64,000 bases of DNA, taken from contig NZ_QEXM01000049.1 of assembly GCF_004127445.1 (NCBI RefSeq), forward strand, positions 62,001-126,000, written 5' to 3'. Shown piece by piece: positions 1-8,096 of the stretch. How positions within the stretch are numbered: position 1 is the stretch's first letter; each line of letters begins with the position of its first letter. This DNA comes from Streptomyces alfalfae (GTDB taxonomy: Bacteria; Actinomycetota; Actinomycetes; Streptomycetales; Streptomycetaceae). The notes under the pieces are model-generated. The model was not told the DNA's origin, did not search any database, and saw nothing but the letters and a program-made list of their open reading frames with translations. A program made the position numbers and the translations under genes.

Positions 1-1038
1 CGGCTGCCCACGGGTTCCCGGCCGACCAGCGGTCCCGCGCTGCCGGGCCGGGCCGAGCGCCGCAAGCTCGCAAAGAAGGTCAAGCGGCGCCGACGGCGCT
101 CCGCGATCAGGGAGATACCGCTCCTCATAGGCGTGGCCCTGCTCATAGCCCTCGTCCTGAAGACCTTCCTGGTGCAGGCCTTCGTGATCCCCTCCGGCTC
201 CATGGAGCAGACGATCCGCGTCGGCGACCGGGTTCTCGTCGACAAGCTCACCCCCTGGTTCGGGTCGAAGCCGAAGCGCGGCGACGTCGTCGTCTTCAGG
301 GACCCCGGCAACTGGCTCGAAGAGGAACAGAGCAAGAAGAAGGACGACCCCGTGGTCGTCAAGCAGGTCAAGGAAGGCCTGACCCAGATCGGTCTGCTGC
401 CCTCCGACAGCGAGCGCGACCTGATCAAACGGGTGATAGGCGTGGGCGGCGACACCGTGCGGTGCTGCGACAAGAACGACAAGGTCACCGTCAACGGCGT
501 ACCGCTCGACGAGCCCTACATCCACCCCGGCGACAAGCCCTCGGCCTTCGAGTTCCGGGTGAAGGTCCCCGAAGGCCGCCTCTTCATGATGGGCGACCAT
601 CGCAGTGACTCCGCCGACTCCCGCTTCCACCGCACCGAGAAGTTCAGCGGCACCATCTCCGAGGACGAGGTCGTCGGGCGCGCCCTCGTCATCGCCTGGC
701 CGTTCGGCCACTGGCGCCGGCTGGAGGCGCCGGAGACGTACGCGTCCGTGCCCGACGCGCGTGCGGCATCGGACGACGCCACAGGGGCGTCGCATAGGGT
801 GGCCCACGGCGATCCCTATGGATTGATCCGGCTCCCGACCCCTGCGGAACTCCCGCTCGTTATGGGAGTGGTGGGCCTGCATCGCATCTGGGGCAGGCGG
901 CGGCACGGACTGAGGAGTGGATGTGGGGGATTTGGCGGTCGGCGCACGATCCGGACACGAGGGGCCCGAGGAGCGGCCGGGAGGATCCGACGAGCCGGGC
1001 GTCGAAGGCGTCGCGGACGGTGCGCCCCCCGGGGATGA
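1..1038 (+). CDS. lepB: Type I signal peptidase (SipX-like), 5' partial
   Basis: The frame is open from base 1, so the N-terminus lies outside the window. The visible part begins with an Arg/Lys-rich cytoplasmic segment, then one membrane anchor, then the S26 peptidase domain. The catalytic Ser lies in IPSGSM (codon 199-201), the general-base Lys in LIKRVIGVGGD (codon 427-429), and the GDHRSDSADSR box follows. It would remove signal peptides on the outer face of the membrane. It is the first of three signal peptidase genes in a row here; S. lividans has four (sipWXYZ), so this is probably the sipX equivalent, assigned by order only. The frame does not stop after the catalytic domain. It continues past a weak hydrophobic segment (LPLVMGVVGLHRIW) into a very Arg-rich tail that overlaps the next gene by about 116 bases. 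Codon third positions in the tail are no longer G/C biased. Confidence 0.93.
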   Translation, partial: RLPTGSRPTSGPALPGRAERRKLAKKVKRRRRRSAIREIPLLIGVALLIALVLKTFLVQAFVIPSGSMEQTIRVGDRVLVDKLTPWFGSKPKRGDVVVFRDPGNWLEEEQSKKKDDPVVVKQVKEGLTQIGLLPSDSERDLIKRVIGVGGDTVRCCDKNDKVTVNGVPLDEPYIHPGDKPSAFEFRVKVPEGRLFMMGDHRSDSADSRFHRTEKFSGTISEDEVVGRALVIAWPFGHWRRLEAPETYASVPDARAASDDATGASHRVAHGDPYGLIRLPTPAELPLVMGVVGLHRIWGRRRHGLRSGCGGFGGRRTIRTRGARGAAGRIRRAGRRRRRGRCAPRG

Positions 1039-1885
1039 CGCCGGGGACGGCGGGAGCACGGAGGGCGAGCGTGCCCTCGGGCGGCCGAAGAAGCCGCGGT
1101 CCTTCTGGAAGGAGCTTCCGCTCCTCATCGGCATCGCCCTCGTCCTGGCGCTGTTGATCAAGTCCTTCCTGGTCCAGGCGTTCTCGATCCCGTCGGACTC
1201 GATGCAGAACACGCTGCAGCAGGGCGACCGCGTCCTCGTCGACAAGCTGACGCCGTGGTTCGGCTCCGAGCCGGAGCGCGGCGAGGTCATCGTCTTCAGG
1301 GACCCGGGCCACTGGCTGGACGGCGAGCCGACCCCCGACCCGAACGCGATCCAGCGGGTCCTCGGCTGGGTGGGTCTGATGCCGTCCGCCGACGAGAAGG
1401 ACCTCATCAAGCGCGTCATCGGTGTCGCCGGCGACACCGTGGAGTGCAAGGGCACCGGTCCGGTGAAGGTCAACGGCAAGGCGCTGAACGAGCCGTACGT
1501 CTTCGCGGGGAACACCCCGTGCAGCGCCGACGACCAGGGCGGACAGTTCAAGGTCACCGTCCCCCAGGGCAAGGTCTGGGTCATGGGCGACCACCGGCAG
1601 AACTCGCTGGACTCCCGTTACCACCAGAACCAGCCGGGCGGCGGCGCCGTCCCCGTGGACAACGTCGTGGGCCGCGCCATCGTGATCGCCTGGCCGCCCA
1701 CCCGCTGGGCGACGCTGCCCAAGCCGGACACCTTCGACCAGCCGGGCATCAACGCCCTGTCGAGCGCCGCTCCCGGCGTCCTCGGCCTCGCGGGCGCGGT
1801 GCCGATCGTGCTGTGGCGCCGACGGCGTCTCACGGTCGCCGCCGGGCGGGCCGCGTGGGTTTCTGGCGGGACTACCGCCGGGTAG
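923..1885 (+). CDS. lepB: Type I signal peptidase (SipY-like)
   Basis: A 320-residue S26 signal peptidase. An acidic, Gly-rich cytoplasmic N-terminus of about 60 residues precedes the anchor (LPLLIGIALVLALLIKSFLVQ). Catalytic Ser is about residue 93 (IPSDSM) and Lys about 163 (LIKRVIGVAGD), followed by GDHRQNSLDSR. A second hydrophobic stretch near the end (VLGLAGAVPIVLW, then RRRR) suggests both termini are cytoplasmic. The GTG at 923 is chosen because GAGGAG at 912-917 is 5 bases upstream; the GTG at 917 overlaps that site. The start lies inside the preceding gene, and no later in-frame start exists before the anchor, so the overlap is real if the upstream frame is translated to its stop. 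Confidence 0.94.
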   Translation: MGDLAVGARSGHEGPEERPGGSDEPGVEGVADGAPPGDDAGDGGSTEGERALGRPKKPRSFWKELPLLIGIALVLALLIKSFLVQAFSIPSDSMQNTLQQGDRVLVDKLTPWFGSEPERGEVIVFRDPGHWLDGEPTPDPNAIQRVLGWVGLMPSADEKDLIKRVIGVAGDTVECKGTGPVKVNGKALNEPYVFAGNTPCSADDQGGQFKVTVPQGKVWVMGDHRQNSLDSRYHQNQPGGGAVPVDNVVGRAIVIAWPPTRWATLPKPDTFDQPGINALSSAAPGVLGLAGAVPIVLWRRRRLTVAAGRAAWVSGGTTAG

Positions 1886-1964
1886 GGTGCCGTCCCAGAT
1901 CGGCGATCTTCCGCCGTCCGGGTACGGGCGACGGAGGTCGTCCCCGAGACGGGAGAGCACTGGG

Positions 1965-2714
1965 ATGAGCGGGACACGTCGTACGGCCGAGGGCCACGGA
2001 CGGCTGGGCAGCGTGCTGTCGGGCGTCGCCGTGGCCCTCGGCTGTGTGCTGTTCCTCGGCGGGTTCGTCTGGGGCGCGGTCCTGTACCAGCCGTATACGG
2101 TGCCCACCGGGTCGATGACGCCGACGATCGGCGCGGGCGACCGCGTGCTCGCCCAGCGGGTCGACGGCGGTGAGGTGCGCCGCGGTGACGTGGTCGTCTT
2201 CGAGCAGTCCACCTGGGGCGACCTGCCGATGGTCAAGCGTGTGGTCGGCGTGGGCGGCGACAAGATCGCCTGCTGCGAGGACGGCAAGCTGACCGTCAAC
2301 GGCGAGGAGATCGCAGAACCGTATCTTCCCGACGGCACGGGTGCCGCGGCCATGGGCATCCCCACCACGACGGTCCCCGAGGGGCGCCTGTTCCTGCTCG
2401 GCGACGAGCGCAGCGGCTCCCTGGACTCCAGCGCGCACCTGAGCGACGGCGAGAACGGCACGGTGCCACGCGACGCGGTGCGGGGCCGGGTCGACGCGGT
2501 GGCCTGGCCCATGGACGAATTCGGCATGCTGGAGCGGCCCGAGGGCTTCGCGGACATGCCGGGCGGCCTCTCCGAGCCCGGACCGCTGCGCCTGATGGTG
2601 ACCGCGGTCGTGGTGGGCATGGTGCTCGTGCTCGGCGGGGCGGCGTACGGTCCCGTGGCCAAGCGGATGGGGCGCGGCAGGAGCCGTGCCATGGAGGCGG
2701 CCCGTGCCGCCTGA
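1965..2714 (+). CDS. lepB: Type I signal peptidase (SipZ-like)
   Basis: A 249-residue S26 peptidase, shorter than its two upstream relatives. It has an N-terminal membrane segment (VAVALGCVLFLGGFVWGAVLY), catalytic Ser about residue 50 (VPTGSM), Lys about residue 91 (MVKRVVGVGGD), and the final box as GDERSGSLDSS instead of GDHR. A C-terminal membrane segment (RLMVTAVVVGMVLVLGGAAY) is followed by a basic tail. The ATG at 1965 has GGGAGAG at 1951-1957. The next gene starts 11 bases before this stop, so the two are probably translationally coupled. The divergence of the boxes suggests different substrate preference from its neighbours, but this is inference. Confidence 0.93.
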   Translation: MSGTRRTAEGHGRLGSVLSGVAVALGCVLFLGGFVWGAVLYQPYTVPTGSMTPTIGAGDRVLAQRVDGGEVRRGDVVVFEQSTWGDLPMVKRVVGVGGDKIACCEDGKLTVNGEEIAEPYLPDGTGAAAMGIPTTTVPEGRLFLLGDERSGSLDSSAHLSDGENGTVPRDAVRGRVDAVAWPMDEFGMLERPEGFADMPGGLSEPGPLRLMVTAVVVGMVLVLGGAAYGPVAKRMGRGRSRAMEAARAA

Positions 2715-3213
2715 GATCTCTTCGAGCAACCGGCCGCTGCGCAGGGTGGCGCGCGTGGTGGTGCTCGACCCGGAGGACCGCATTCTGCTGCTGCACGGCC
2801 ATGAGCCGGGGGACCCGTCCGACGACTGGTGGTTCACGCCGGGCGGCGGCCTGGAGGGCGGCGAGACGCGGGAAGAGGCCGCGCTGCGCGAGCTGCGCGA
2901 GGAGACGGGCATCACCGAGGTCGAGCTGGGGCCCGTGCTGTGGCGTCGGGTCTGCTCCTTCCCCTTCGACGGGCGGCGCTGGGACCAGGACGAGTGGTAC
3001 TACCTGGCCCGCACCGCGCAGACCGCGATCGCCGCGGAGGGCCTCACGGAGCTGGAGCGCCGCAGCGTCACCGGAGCACGTTGGTGGACGTGCCGGGAAC
3101 TGACCGAGGGTCATGAGACGGTGTATCCGACCAGACTCGCCGAGCTGTTGCGCCGACTGCTCGACGAAGGGCCCCCTGAGCGGCCCGAGACCCTCGCCAC
3201 GGAAATCGTGTAG
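2704..3213 (+). CDS. Nudix hydrolase
   Basis: A 169-residue protein with one Nudix domain. The Nudix box starts at GGGLEGGETREEAALRE and ends in LREETGI, matching GX5EX7REUXEEXGU with all metal-binding glutamates. Family members hydrolyse nucleoside diphosphates linked to another moiety; the substrate cannot be told from the sequence. The GTG at 2704 is preferred because GGAGG at 2693-2697 fits it; an upstream GTG at 2686 in the same frame lacks a site. It overlaps the signal peptidase gene by 11 bases, so it sits at the end of the sip operon. No link to protein secretion is evident. Confidence 0.9.
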   Translation: MPPEISSSNRPLRRVARVVVLDPEDRILLLHGHEPGDPSDDWWFTPGGGLEGGETREEAALRELREETGITEVELGPVLWRRVCSFPFDGRRWDQDEWYYLARTAQTAIAAEGLTELERRSVTGARWWTCRELTEGHETVYPTRLAELLRRLLDEGPPERPETLATEIV

Positions 3214-3268
3214 GGGCTCTCGGGGCTGACGCACAATGGGGGGACGCACGGCTGAAGGGGAACATGCC

Positions 3269-3577
3269 ATGAGCGCCGAGGACCTCGAGAAGTACGAGAC
3301 CGAGATGGAGCTGAAGCTCTACCGGGAGTACCGCGATGTCGTCGGTCTGTTCAAATACGTGATCGAGACCGAGCGGCGCTTCTACCTCACCAATGACTAT
3401 GAGATGCAGGTGCATTCGGTCCAGGGCGAGGTGTTCTTCGAGGTCTCCATGGCGGACGCCTGGGTGTGGGACATGTATAGACCGGCCCGTTTCGTGAAGC
3501 AGGTGCGCGTCCTGACGTTCAAGGACGTGAACATCGAGGAACTCAACAAGAGCGATCTTGAGCTGCCTGGGGGCTGA
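3269..3577 (+). CDS. DUF2469 family protein
   Basis: A 102-residue acidic protein beginning MSAEDLEKYETEMELKLYRE and containing YVIETERRFYL and WVWDMYRPARFVKQVRV. This is the DUF2469 family, highly conserved in Actinobacteria and usually found between the sip/rnhB region and yraN. No signal peptide or membrane segment is present. The ATG at 3269 has AAGGGGA about 7 bases upstream; an upstream ATG at 3236 in the same frame would add 11 unconserved residues. The function is unknown. Confidence 0.93.
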   Translation: MSAEDLEKYETEMELKLYREYRDVVGLFKYVIETERRFYLTNDYEMQVHSVQGEVFFEVSMADAWVWDMYRPARFVKQVRVLTFKDVNIEELNKSDLELPGG

Positions 3578-3600
3578 GCCGGGCCCGAGCGGCTCGCCAG

Positions 3601-3636
3601 GGGTGTGAGTCGCTCGCCGCGGGTGTGAGTCGCTCG
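3601..3636 (+). repeat. Short tandem repeat, 20-base period
   Basis: The 16-mer gggtgtgagtcgctcg occurs at 3601-3616 and again at 3621-3636, separated by four bases. It lies in the 156-base gap between the DUF2469 gene and yraN. A degenerate relative (gagcggctcgccag) precedes it. No function is evident; it could be an operator or a slippage product. Confidence 0.75.
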
Positions 3637-3733
3637 ACAGGGTGACGGAGTTGTCCACAACCGGCGAGTAACGCACCAAGATCCAATAGGCGCGGCCGGG
3701 TGCGTGACCGTGTGTGTCGGAGGTGGTGCCGAC

Positions 3734-4111
3734 ATGAACGCACGAGGAGCACTCGGCAAGTACGGCGAGGAACTGGCCGCCCGGCGGCTGGTCGAGTCGG
3801 GAATGACGGTCCTGGCGCGCAACTGGCGCGCGGGCAGGTCCGGCGAGATCGACATCGTGGCCCTGGACGGTGACGCCCTCGTCGTCTGCGAGGTCAAGAC
3901 CCGCAGGGCGGGACCGGACGGCTCCACGCCGTTCGAGCACCCGATGGCGGCCGTGGGCCCGGACAAGGCGGAGCGGCTCCGGCGGCTGGCCGAGCGCTGG
4001 ATCGAGGAGCGCGGCGGCCCACCGCCGGGCGGCGTCCGCATCGACCTCGTCGGCATCCTGCTCCCGCGCCGCGGCGCCCCCGCGGTCGAGCATGTGCGCG
4101 GGGTGGCGTGA
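3734..4111 (+). CDS. YraN family endonuclease-like protein (UPF0102)
   Basis: A 125-residue protein with the PD-(D/E)XK nuclease-like core of the UPF0102 family: GKYGEELAARRL at the start, then SGEIDIVALDGD followed by VVCEVKTR, which carries the acidic and Lys residues of the fold. Activity has not been firmly established for the family. The ATG at 3734 is preferred to an upstream GTG at 3704 because GGAGGT at 3719-3724 is placed for it and residue similarity begins at MNARGALGKYG. Its stop overlaps the start of comM, and dprA follows, giving the common actinobacterial order yraN-comM-dprA. Confidence 0.93.
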   Translation: MNARGALGKYGEELAARRLVESGMTVLARNWRAGRSGEIDIVALDGDALVVCEVKTRRAGPDGSTPFEHPMAAVGPDKAERLRRLAERWIEERGGPPPGGVRIDLVGILLPRRGAPAVEHVRGVA

Positions 4112-5730
4112 TGGGCTTCGCGCGTACGTGTTCCGTGGCGCTGGTCGGTGTCGAAGGCGTCGTGGTGGAGGTGCAGGCGGGTCTGGAGCCGGGCGTGGCG
4201 GCGTTCACGCTGGTCGGCCTGCCGGACAAGAGCCTGACGGAGAGCCGTGACCGCGTCAGGGCCGCCGTGGTCAACTCGGGCGGCGAGTGGCCGCAGAAGA
4301 AGCTCACCGTGGGGCTGAGCCCGGCGTCCGTGCCGAAGGGCGGCAGCGGCTTCGATCTGGCTGTCGCCTGTGCCGTCCTCGGCGCGGCCGAGCGGATCGA
4401 CCCCCGGGTCCTCGCCGACATCGTGATGATCGGGGAGCTGGGGCTCGACGGCCGGGTGCGGCCCGTGCGAGGCGTCCTGCCGTCCGTCCTCGCGGCGGCG
4501 GATGCGGGCTATGAGCAGGTGGTCGTCCCGGAGTGCACCGCCGCCGAGGCCTCGCTGGTGCCGGGCGTCTCGGTGCTCGGCGTGCGCAGCCTGCGGCAGC
4601 TCGTCGCGGTGCTCACCGACGAGCCGGTGCCGCACGAGGAGCCGGAGGAACCGGGCCGTCCCGACCTGATGCTCGCGGGGCTCAGCGTGCCCGGCGCCGG
4701 AGTCGGCACGGGTCTCGGCGGCGCCCCGGACGACGCCCACGCGCTCGACCTGGCGGACGTCGTGGGCCAGGCGGCGGCGAGGACCGCCATCGAGGTGGCC
4801 GCCGCGGGGGCGCACCACCTCTTTCTGCAGGGCCCTCCGGGCGCGGGAAAGACGATGCTCGCGGAGCGGCTGCCGGCGATCCTGCCGCCGCTGAGCCGCG
4901 AGGACTCCCTGGAGGTGACGGCCGTCCACTCGGTGGCCGGCATGCTGCCGCCGGGCAGGCCGCTGCTGGACGTCGCGCCCTACTGCGCACCCCACCACTC
5001 CGCGACGATGCAGTCCCTGGTGGGCGGCGGCAAGGGGCTGGCGCGGCCGGGCGCGGTGTCGTTGGCCCATCGTGGAGTCCTCTTTCTCGACGAGGCCCCG
5101 GAGTTCAGCAGCCAGGCCCTCGACTCCCTGCGGCAGCCCCTGGAATCGGGCCACGTGGTCATCGCCCGCAGCGCGGGCGTGGTGCGGCTGCCCGCGAAGT
5201 TCCTGATGGTGCTCGCCGCCAACCCCTGCCCCTGCGGACGGCACACCTTGCTCGGCGACGGCTGCGACTGCCCCGCCTCCGTCATCCGGCGCTATCAGGC
5301 CCGCCTCTCGGGCCCGCTGCTCGACCGGGTCGACCTGAAGGTGGAGGTGGAGGCGGTCACCCGCTCCGAACTGGCGGGGTATGCCACGCGCGGTGAGTCC
5401 ACCCGCACCGTCGCCGACCGGGTGCGCGCGGCACGCGAGCGCGCGGCGGCCCGGCTGTCCGGCACCGGCTGGCGGACCAACAGCGAAGTCCCCGGTCACG
5501 CCCTGCGCACCCGGTGGCCCGCCGTCCCCGGCGCGCTGGACGCCGCGGAGGTGGACCTGGAGCGCGGCTTCCTCACCGCCCGCGGCCTCGACCGCGTCCT
5601 GCGCGTGGCGTGGACGGTCGCCGACCTCGCGGGGCACGACCGGCCCTGCGCACAGGACGTCGCCCTCGCACTCCAACTGCGCACGGGGATCTCACGCGGC
5701 GTCCCGACGGCGATCGGTGCCGCGCGGTGA
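4108..5730 (+). CDS. comM: ComM/YifB family Mg-chelatase-like ATPase
   Basis: A 540-residue AAA+ ATPase. The N-terminal ChlI-like domain (about 1-170) begins MGFARTCSVALVGVEG. The ATPase core has Walker A GPPGAGKTML and Walker B VLFLDEAPEF, followed by the Cys-rich stretch NPCPCGRH and CDCPAS, and a C-terminal Mg-chelatase domain. In naturally competent bacteria ComM is a hexameric branch-migration helicase in transformation; in Streptomyces its role is unknown but its coupling to dprA is conserved. The start GTG at 4108 overlaps the yraN stop (GTGATG); the ATG at 4111 is equally possible. The end overlaps dprA as GTGA. Confidence 0.95.
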   Translation: MMGFARTCSVALVGVEGVVVEVQAGLEPGVAAFTLVGLPDKSLTESRDRVRAAVVNSGGEWPQKKLTVGLSPASVPKGGSGFDLAVACAVLGAAERIDPRVLADIVMIGELGLDGRVRPVRGVLPSVLAAADAGYEQVVVPECTAAEASLVPGVSVLGVRSLRQLVAVLTDEPVPHEEPEEPGRPDLMLAGLSVPGAGVGTGLGGAPDDAHALDLADVVGQAAARTAIEVAAAGAHHLFLQGPPGAGKTMLAERLPAILPPLSREDSLEVTAVHSVAGMLPPGRPLLDVAPYCAPHHSATMQSLVGGGKGLARPGAVSLAHRGVLFLDEAPEFSSQALDSLRQPLESGHVVIARSAGVVRLPAKFLMVLAANPCPCGRHTLLGDGCDCPASVIRRYQARLSGPLLDRVDLKVEVEAVTRSELAGYATRGESTRTVADRVRAARERAAARLSGTGWRTNSEVPGHALRTRWPAVPGALDAAEVDLERGFLTARGLDRVLRVAWTVADLAGHDRPCAQDVALALQLRTGISRGVPTAIGAAR

Positions 5731-6887
5731 CCGCGGCGGGCCCGCCGGCCGACGAGGAGCGCCTTGCCAGAGCCGCCCTGACACGCGTGCTCGAACCCGG
5801 AGACACTGTTGGCGGCCGGTGGCTGCGCGAGCACGGCCCTGTCGAAGTGCTGCACCGCCTCCGAGGCGAGGAGCCACCGCCAGGAGTCAGCGCCCGCCGG
5901 TGGGAAGGGCTGCGGGCGCGGGCCGCCGAGGCGCGGCCGGAGCGGGACCTGGCGGTGGCGCGGGACGTCGGGGCACGGTTCGTGTGCCCGGGGGACACCG
6001 AGTGGCCGTCGCCGCTGGACGACCTCGGTGACGGGCGGCCGGTCGGGCTCTGGGTGCGGGGCCGGCCCTGCCTGCGGATATGGGCCCTGCGGTCGGTGGC
6101 CGTCGTCGGCTCACGCGCCTGCACGGAATACGGCGCGCACATGGCGGCCACGCTCGGGGCGGGGCTTGCCGAGCGCGGCTGGGTCGTGGTCTCCGGTGGG
6201 GCGTATGGAGTGGACGGTGCCGCCCACCGCGGGGCACTCGGCGCGGGCGGGGCCACCGTGGCCGTGCTGGCGTGCGGGGTGGACAGGCCCTATCCACGCG
6301 GCCATGCCCAGTTGTTCGGGCGGATCGCGGAACAGGGGCTCGTGGTCGGCGAGTTGCCGCCGGGCGACCATCCGACCCCCAGCCGCTTCATCCAGCGGAA
6401 CAGGGTGATCGCCGCCCTGACCCGGGGGACGGTGGTCGTCGAGGCCACCTACCGCAGCGGGGCGCTCGCCACGGCCCGCTCCGCGCAGGAGTTGGGACGC
6501 TTCGCCATGGGGGTGCCGGGGCCCGCGACCAGCGCCCTCTCCGGCGGCGTGCACGAGCTGCTGCGGGGGAGCGGCGTCCTCGTGACCGACGCCGCGGAGG
6601 TCGTCGAGCTGGTCGGAGACATGGGTGAGCTGGCCCCGGAGAGACGCGGCCCCGTGCTGCCGCGTGATCTGCTCGACCCCGGGGCGGCGCGCGTCCTGGC
6701 GGCCGTGCCCGCGCGGGGGCGTGCGACGGCGCGTGACCTCGCGGTCGGCGGGGGCACGACCGAGGACGACGCCGTAGGGCGCCTGTACGAACTTCAGTCG
6801 ATGGGGTTCGTCGAACGACACGGCGACAGCTGGCAGTTGACACGCCAGGCGAACCCGGCCGTCTTCCCCGGCGGAGGTGAATCGTGA
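5727..6887 (+). CDS. dprA: DNA-processing protein DprA
   Basis: A 386-residue DprA/Smf protein. After an N-terminal helical region of about 115 residues comes the Rossmann-like DNA-processing domain with VAVVGSRACTEYG, VSGGAYGVDGAAHRGAL, and the RNRVIAALT and GALATA segments. A C-terminal winged-helix (about residues 320-375, RATARDLAVGGGTTEDD) follows. The family loads RecA on single-stranded DNA during transformation. Translation probably starts at the GTG overlapping the comM stop (GTGA at 5727); the longer open frame upstream lies within comM and is a shadow. Confidence 0.95.
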   Translation: MTAAGPPADEERLARAALTRVLEPGDTVGGRWLREHGPVEVLHRLRGEEPPPGVSARRWEGLRARAAEARPERDLAVARDVGARFVCPGDTEWPSPLDDLGDGRPVGLWVRGRPCLRIWALRSVAVVGSRACTEYGAHMAATLGAGLAERGWVVVSGGAYGVDGAAHRGALGAGGATVAVLACGVDRPYPRGHAQLFGRIAEQGLVVGELPPGDHPTPSRFIQRNRVIAALTRGTVVVEATYRSGALATARSAQELGRFAMGVPGPATSALSGGVHELLRGSGVLVTDAAEVVELVGDMGELAPERRGPVLPRDLLDPGAARVLAAVPARGRATARDLAVGGGTTEDDAVGRLYELQSMGFVERHGDSWQLTRQANPAVFPGGGES

Positions 6888-7232
6888 CCGAGCGTGTTCC
6901 GCCGGACGGATGACTCTCGACGCCCCTTGCGAAATGGCGGAGTTGGTGCGCCGGTGCCGTGACGCAGTGCGACGGAGGGGACACCTTCGGGGTCTGAGCG
7001 GAACGTATCTGCGCACCCTTGAGCCCCCTTCCTTCGCGCACTGCGACGCTTCAGTCACGCTACGCTCACGAGCATTCCGACGCGGACAGGCAACCAGACG
7101 GACAACCTCATTCACTTCACGGACACTTCCCACCGCAGTGGCGCGAGCGGCACCGGCGATGTCACCGCTCCGCGCGAACAGACCGACCGACGCGACCTCA
7201 CCGGTTCACGGCAGAACGGCTCAAGGCGAAGA
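6888..7232. other. Intergenic region upstream of whiG
   Basis: There are 345 bases between dprA and whiG. No convincing ORF was found: a GTG at 6884 opens only a nine-codon frame, and longer frames show no family features. A stretch near 6940 superficially resembles a tRNA-Leu 5' half but lacks a T-loop. The whiG promoter must lie here or upstream; a TACGCT hexamer at about 7061 is a possible -10, with no clear -35. Confidence 0.5.
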
Positions 7233-8075
7233 ATGCCCCAGCACATCTCAGGGTCCGACCGGGCAGCGGTTCCGCCCGCCGCCCGTAGCGGCGAGCAGGA
7301 GCGGCCCCCCGCCCCCTCGTCGCTGGACGAGTTGTGGCGCTCGTACAAGGAGACGGGCGACGGGCGATTGCGGGAGCAGCTGATCCTGCACTATTCGCCG
7401 CTGGTCAAGTACGTCGCGGGCCGGGTCAGCGTGGGGCTGCCGCCCAATGTGGAGCAGGCCGACTTCGTCTCGTCCGGGGTGTTCGGGCTGATCGACGCGA
7501 TCGAGAAGTTCGACATCGAGCGGTCGATCAAGTTCGAGACGTACGCGATCACGCGTATCCGCGGCGCGATGATCGACGAGCTGCGGGCGCTCGACTGGAT
7601 CCCGCGGTCCGTGCGGCAGAAGGCCCGCAACGTCGAGCGCGCCTACGCCACGCTGGAAGCGCAGCTCCGGCGGACCCCGTCGGAGAGCGAGGTGGCCGCC
7701 GAGATGAGCATCGCCGTGGAGGAACTGCACGCGATTTTCAGTCAGTTGTCGCTGGCGAACGTGGTGGCGCTGGAGGAGCTGCTGCACGTCGGCGGTGACG
7801 GCGGCGACCGCCTCAGCCTGATGGACACGCTTGAGGACCACGCGGCCGACAACCCCGTCGAGGTGGCCGAGGACCGGGAGCTGCGCCGGCTTCTCGCTCG
7901 GGCGATCAACACGCTGCCGGAGCGTGAGAAGACCGTCGTGACGCTCTATTACTACGAGGGACTCACGCTCGCCGAGATCGGCAACGTCCTTGGGGTGACC
8001 GAGAGCCGGGTCAGCCAGATCCACACGAAGTCGGTGCTGCAGCTGCGGGCGAAGCTGGCGAGTTTTGGGCGCTGA
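7233..8075 (+). CDS. whiG: RNA polymerase sigma factor WhiG
   Basis: A 280-residue FliA-type sigma factor, the length and N-terminus (MPQHISGSDRAA) expected for Streptomyces WhiG. Region 2 holds LILHYSPLVKYVAGRV and GVFGLIDAIEKFD. Region 3 is around PSESEVAAEM. Region 4 ends with TLAEIGNVLGVTESRVSQIH. WhiG commits aerial hyphae to sporulation by directing whiH and whiI transcription; in S. venezuelae it is held by the c-di-GMP-binding anti-sigma RsiG. The ATG at 7233 has only a weak site (AAGGCGAAGA). It lies directly downstream of dprA with no element inserted between. Confidence 0.97.
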   Translation: MPQHISGSDRAAVPPAARSGEQERPPAPSSLDELWRSYKETGDGRLREQLILHYSPLVKYVAGRVSVGLPPNVEQADFVSSGVFGLIDAIEKFDIERSIKFETYAITRIRGAMIDELRALDWIPRSVRQKARNVERAYATLEAQLRRTPSESEVAAEMSIAVEELHAIFSQLSLANVVALEELLHVGGDGGDRLSLMDTLEDHAADNPVEVAEDRELRRLLARAINTLPEREKTVVTLYYYEGLTLAEIGNVLGVTESRVSQIHTKSVLQLRAKLASFGR

Positions 8076-8096
8076 GCGCGCTGAATCGGTCCTGCC

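Noticed and set aside
860..2692. 610-codon minus-strand frame over the signal peptidase genes
   Set aside because: Antisense of three genes with clear catalytic motifs; typical GC-rich shadow.
6938..7010. tRNA-Leu-like stretch (gaaatggcggagttggtgcg)
   Set aside because: No matching acceptor stem, anticodon arm or T-loop sequence follows.
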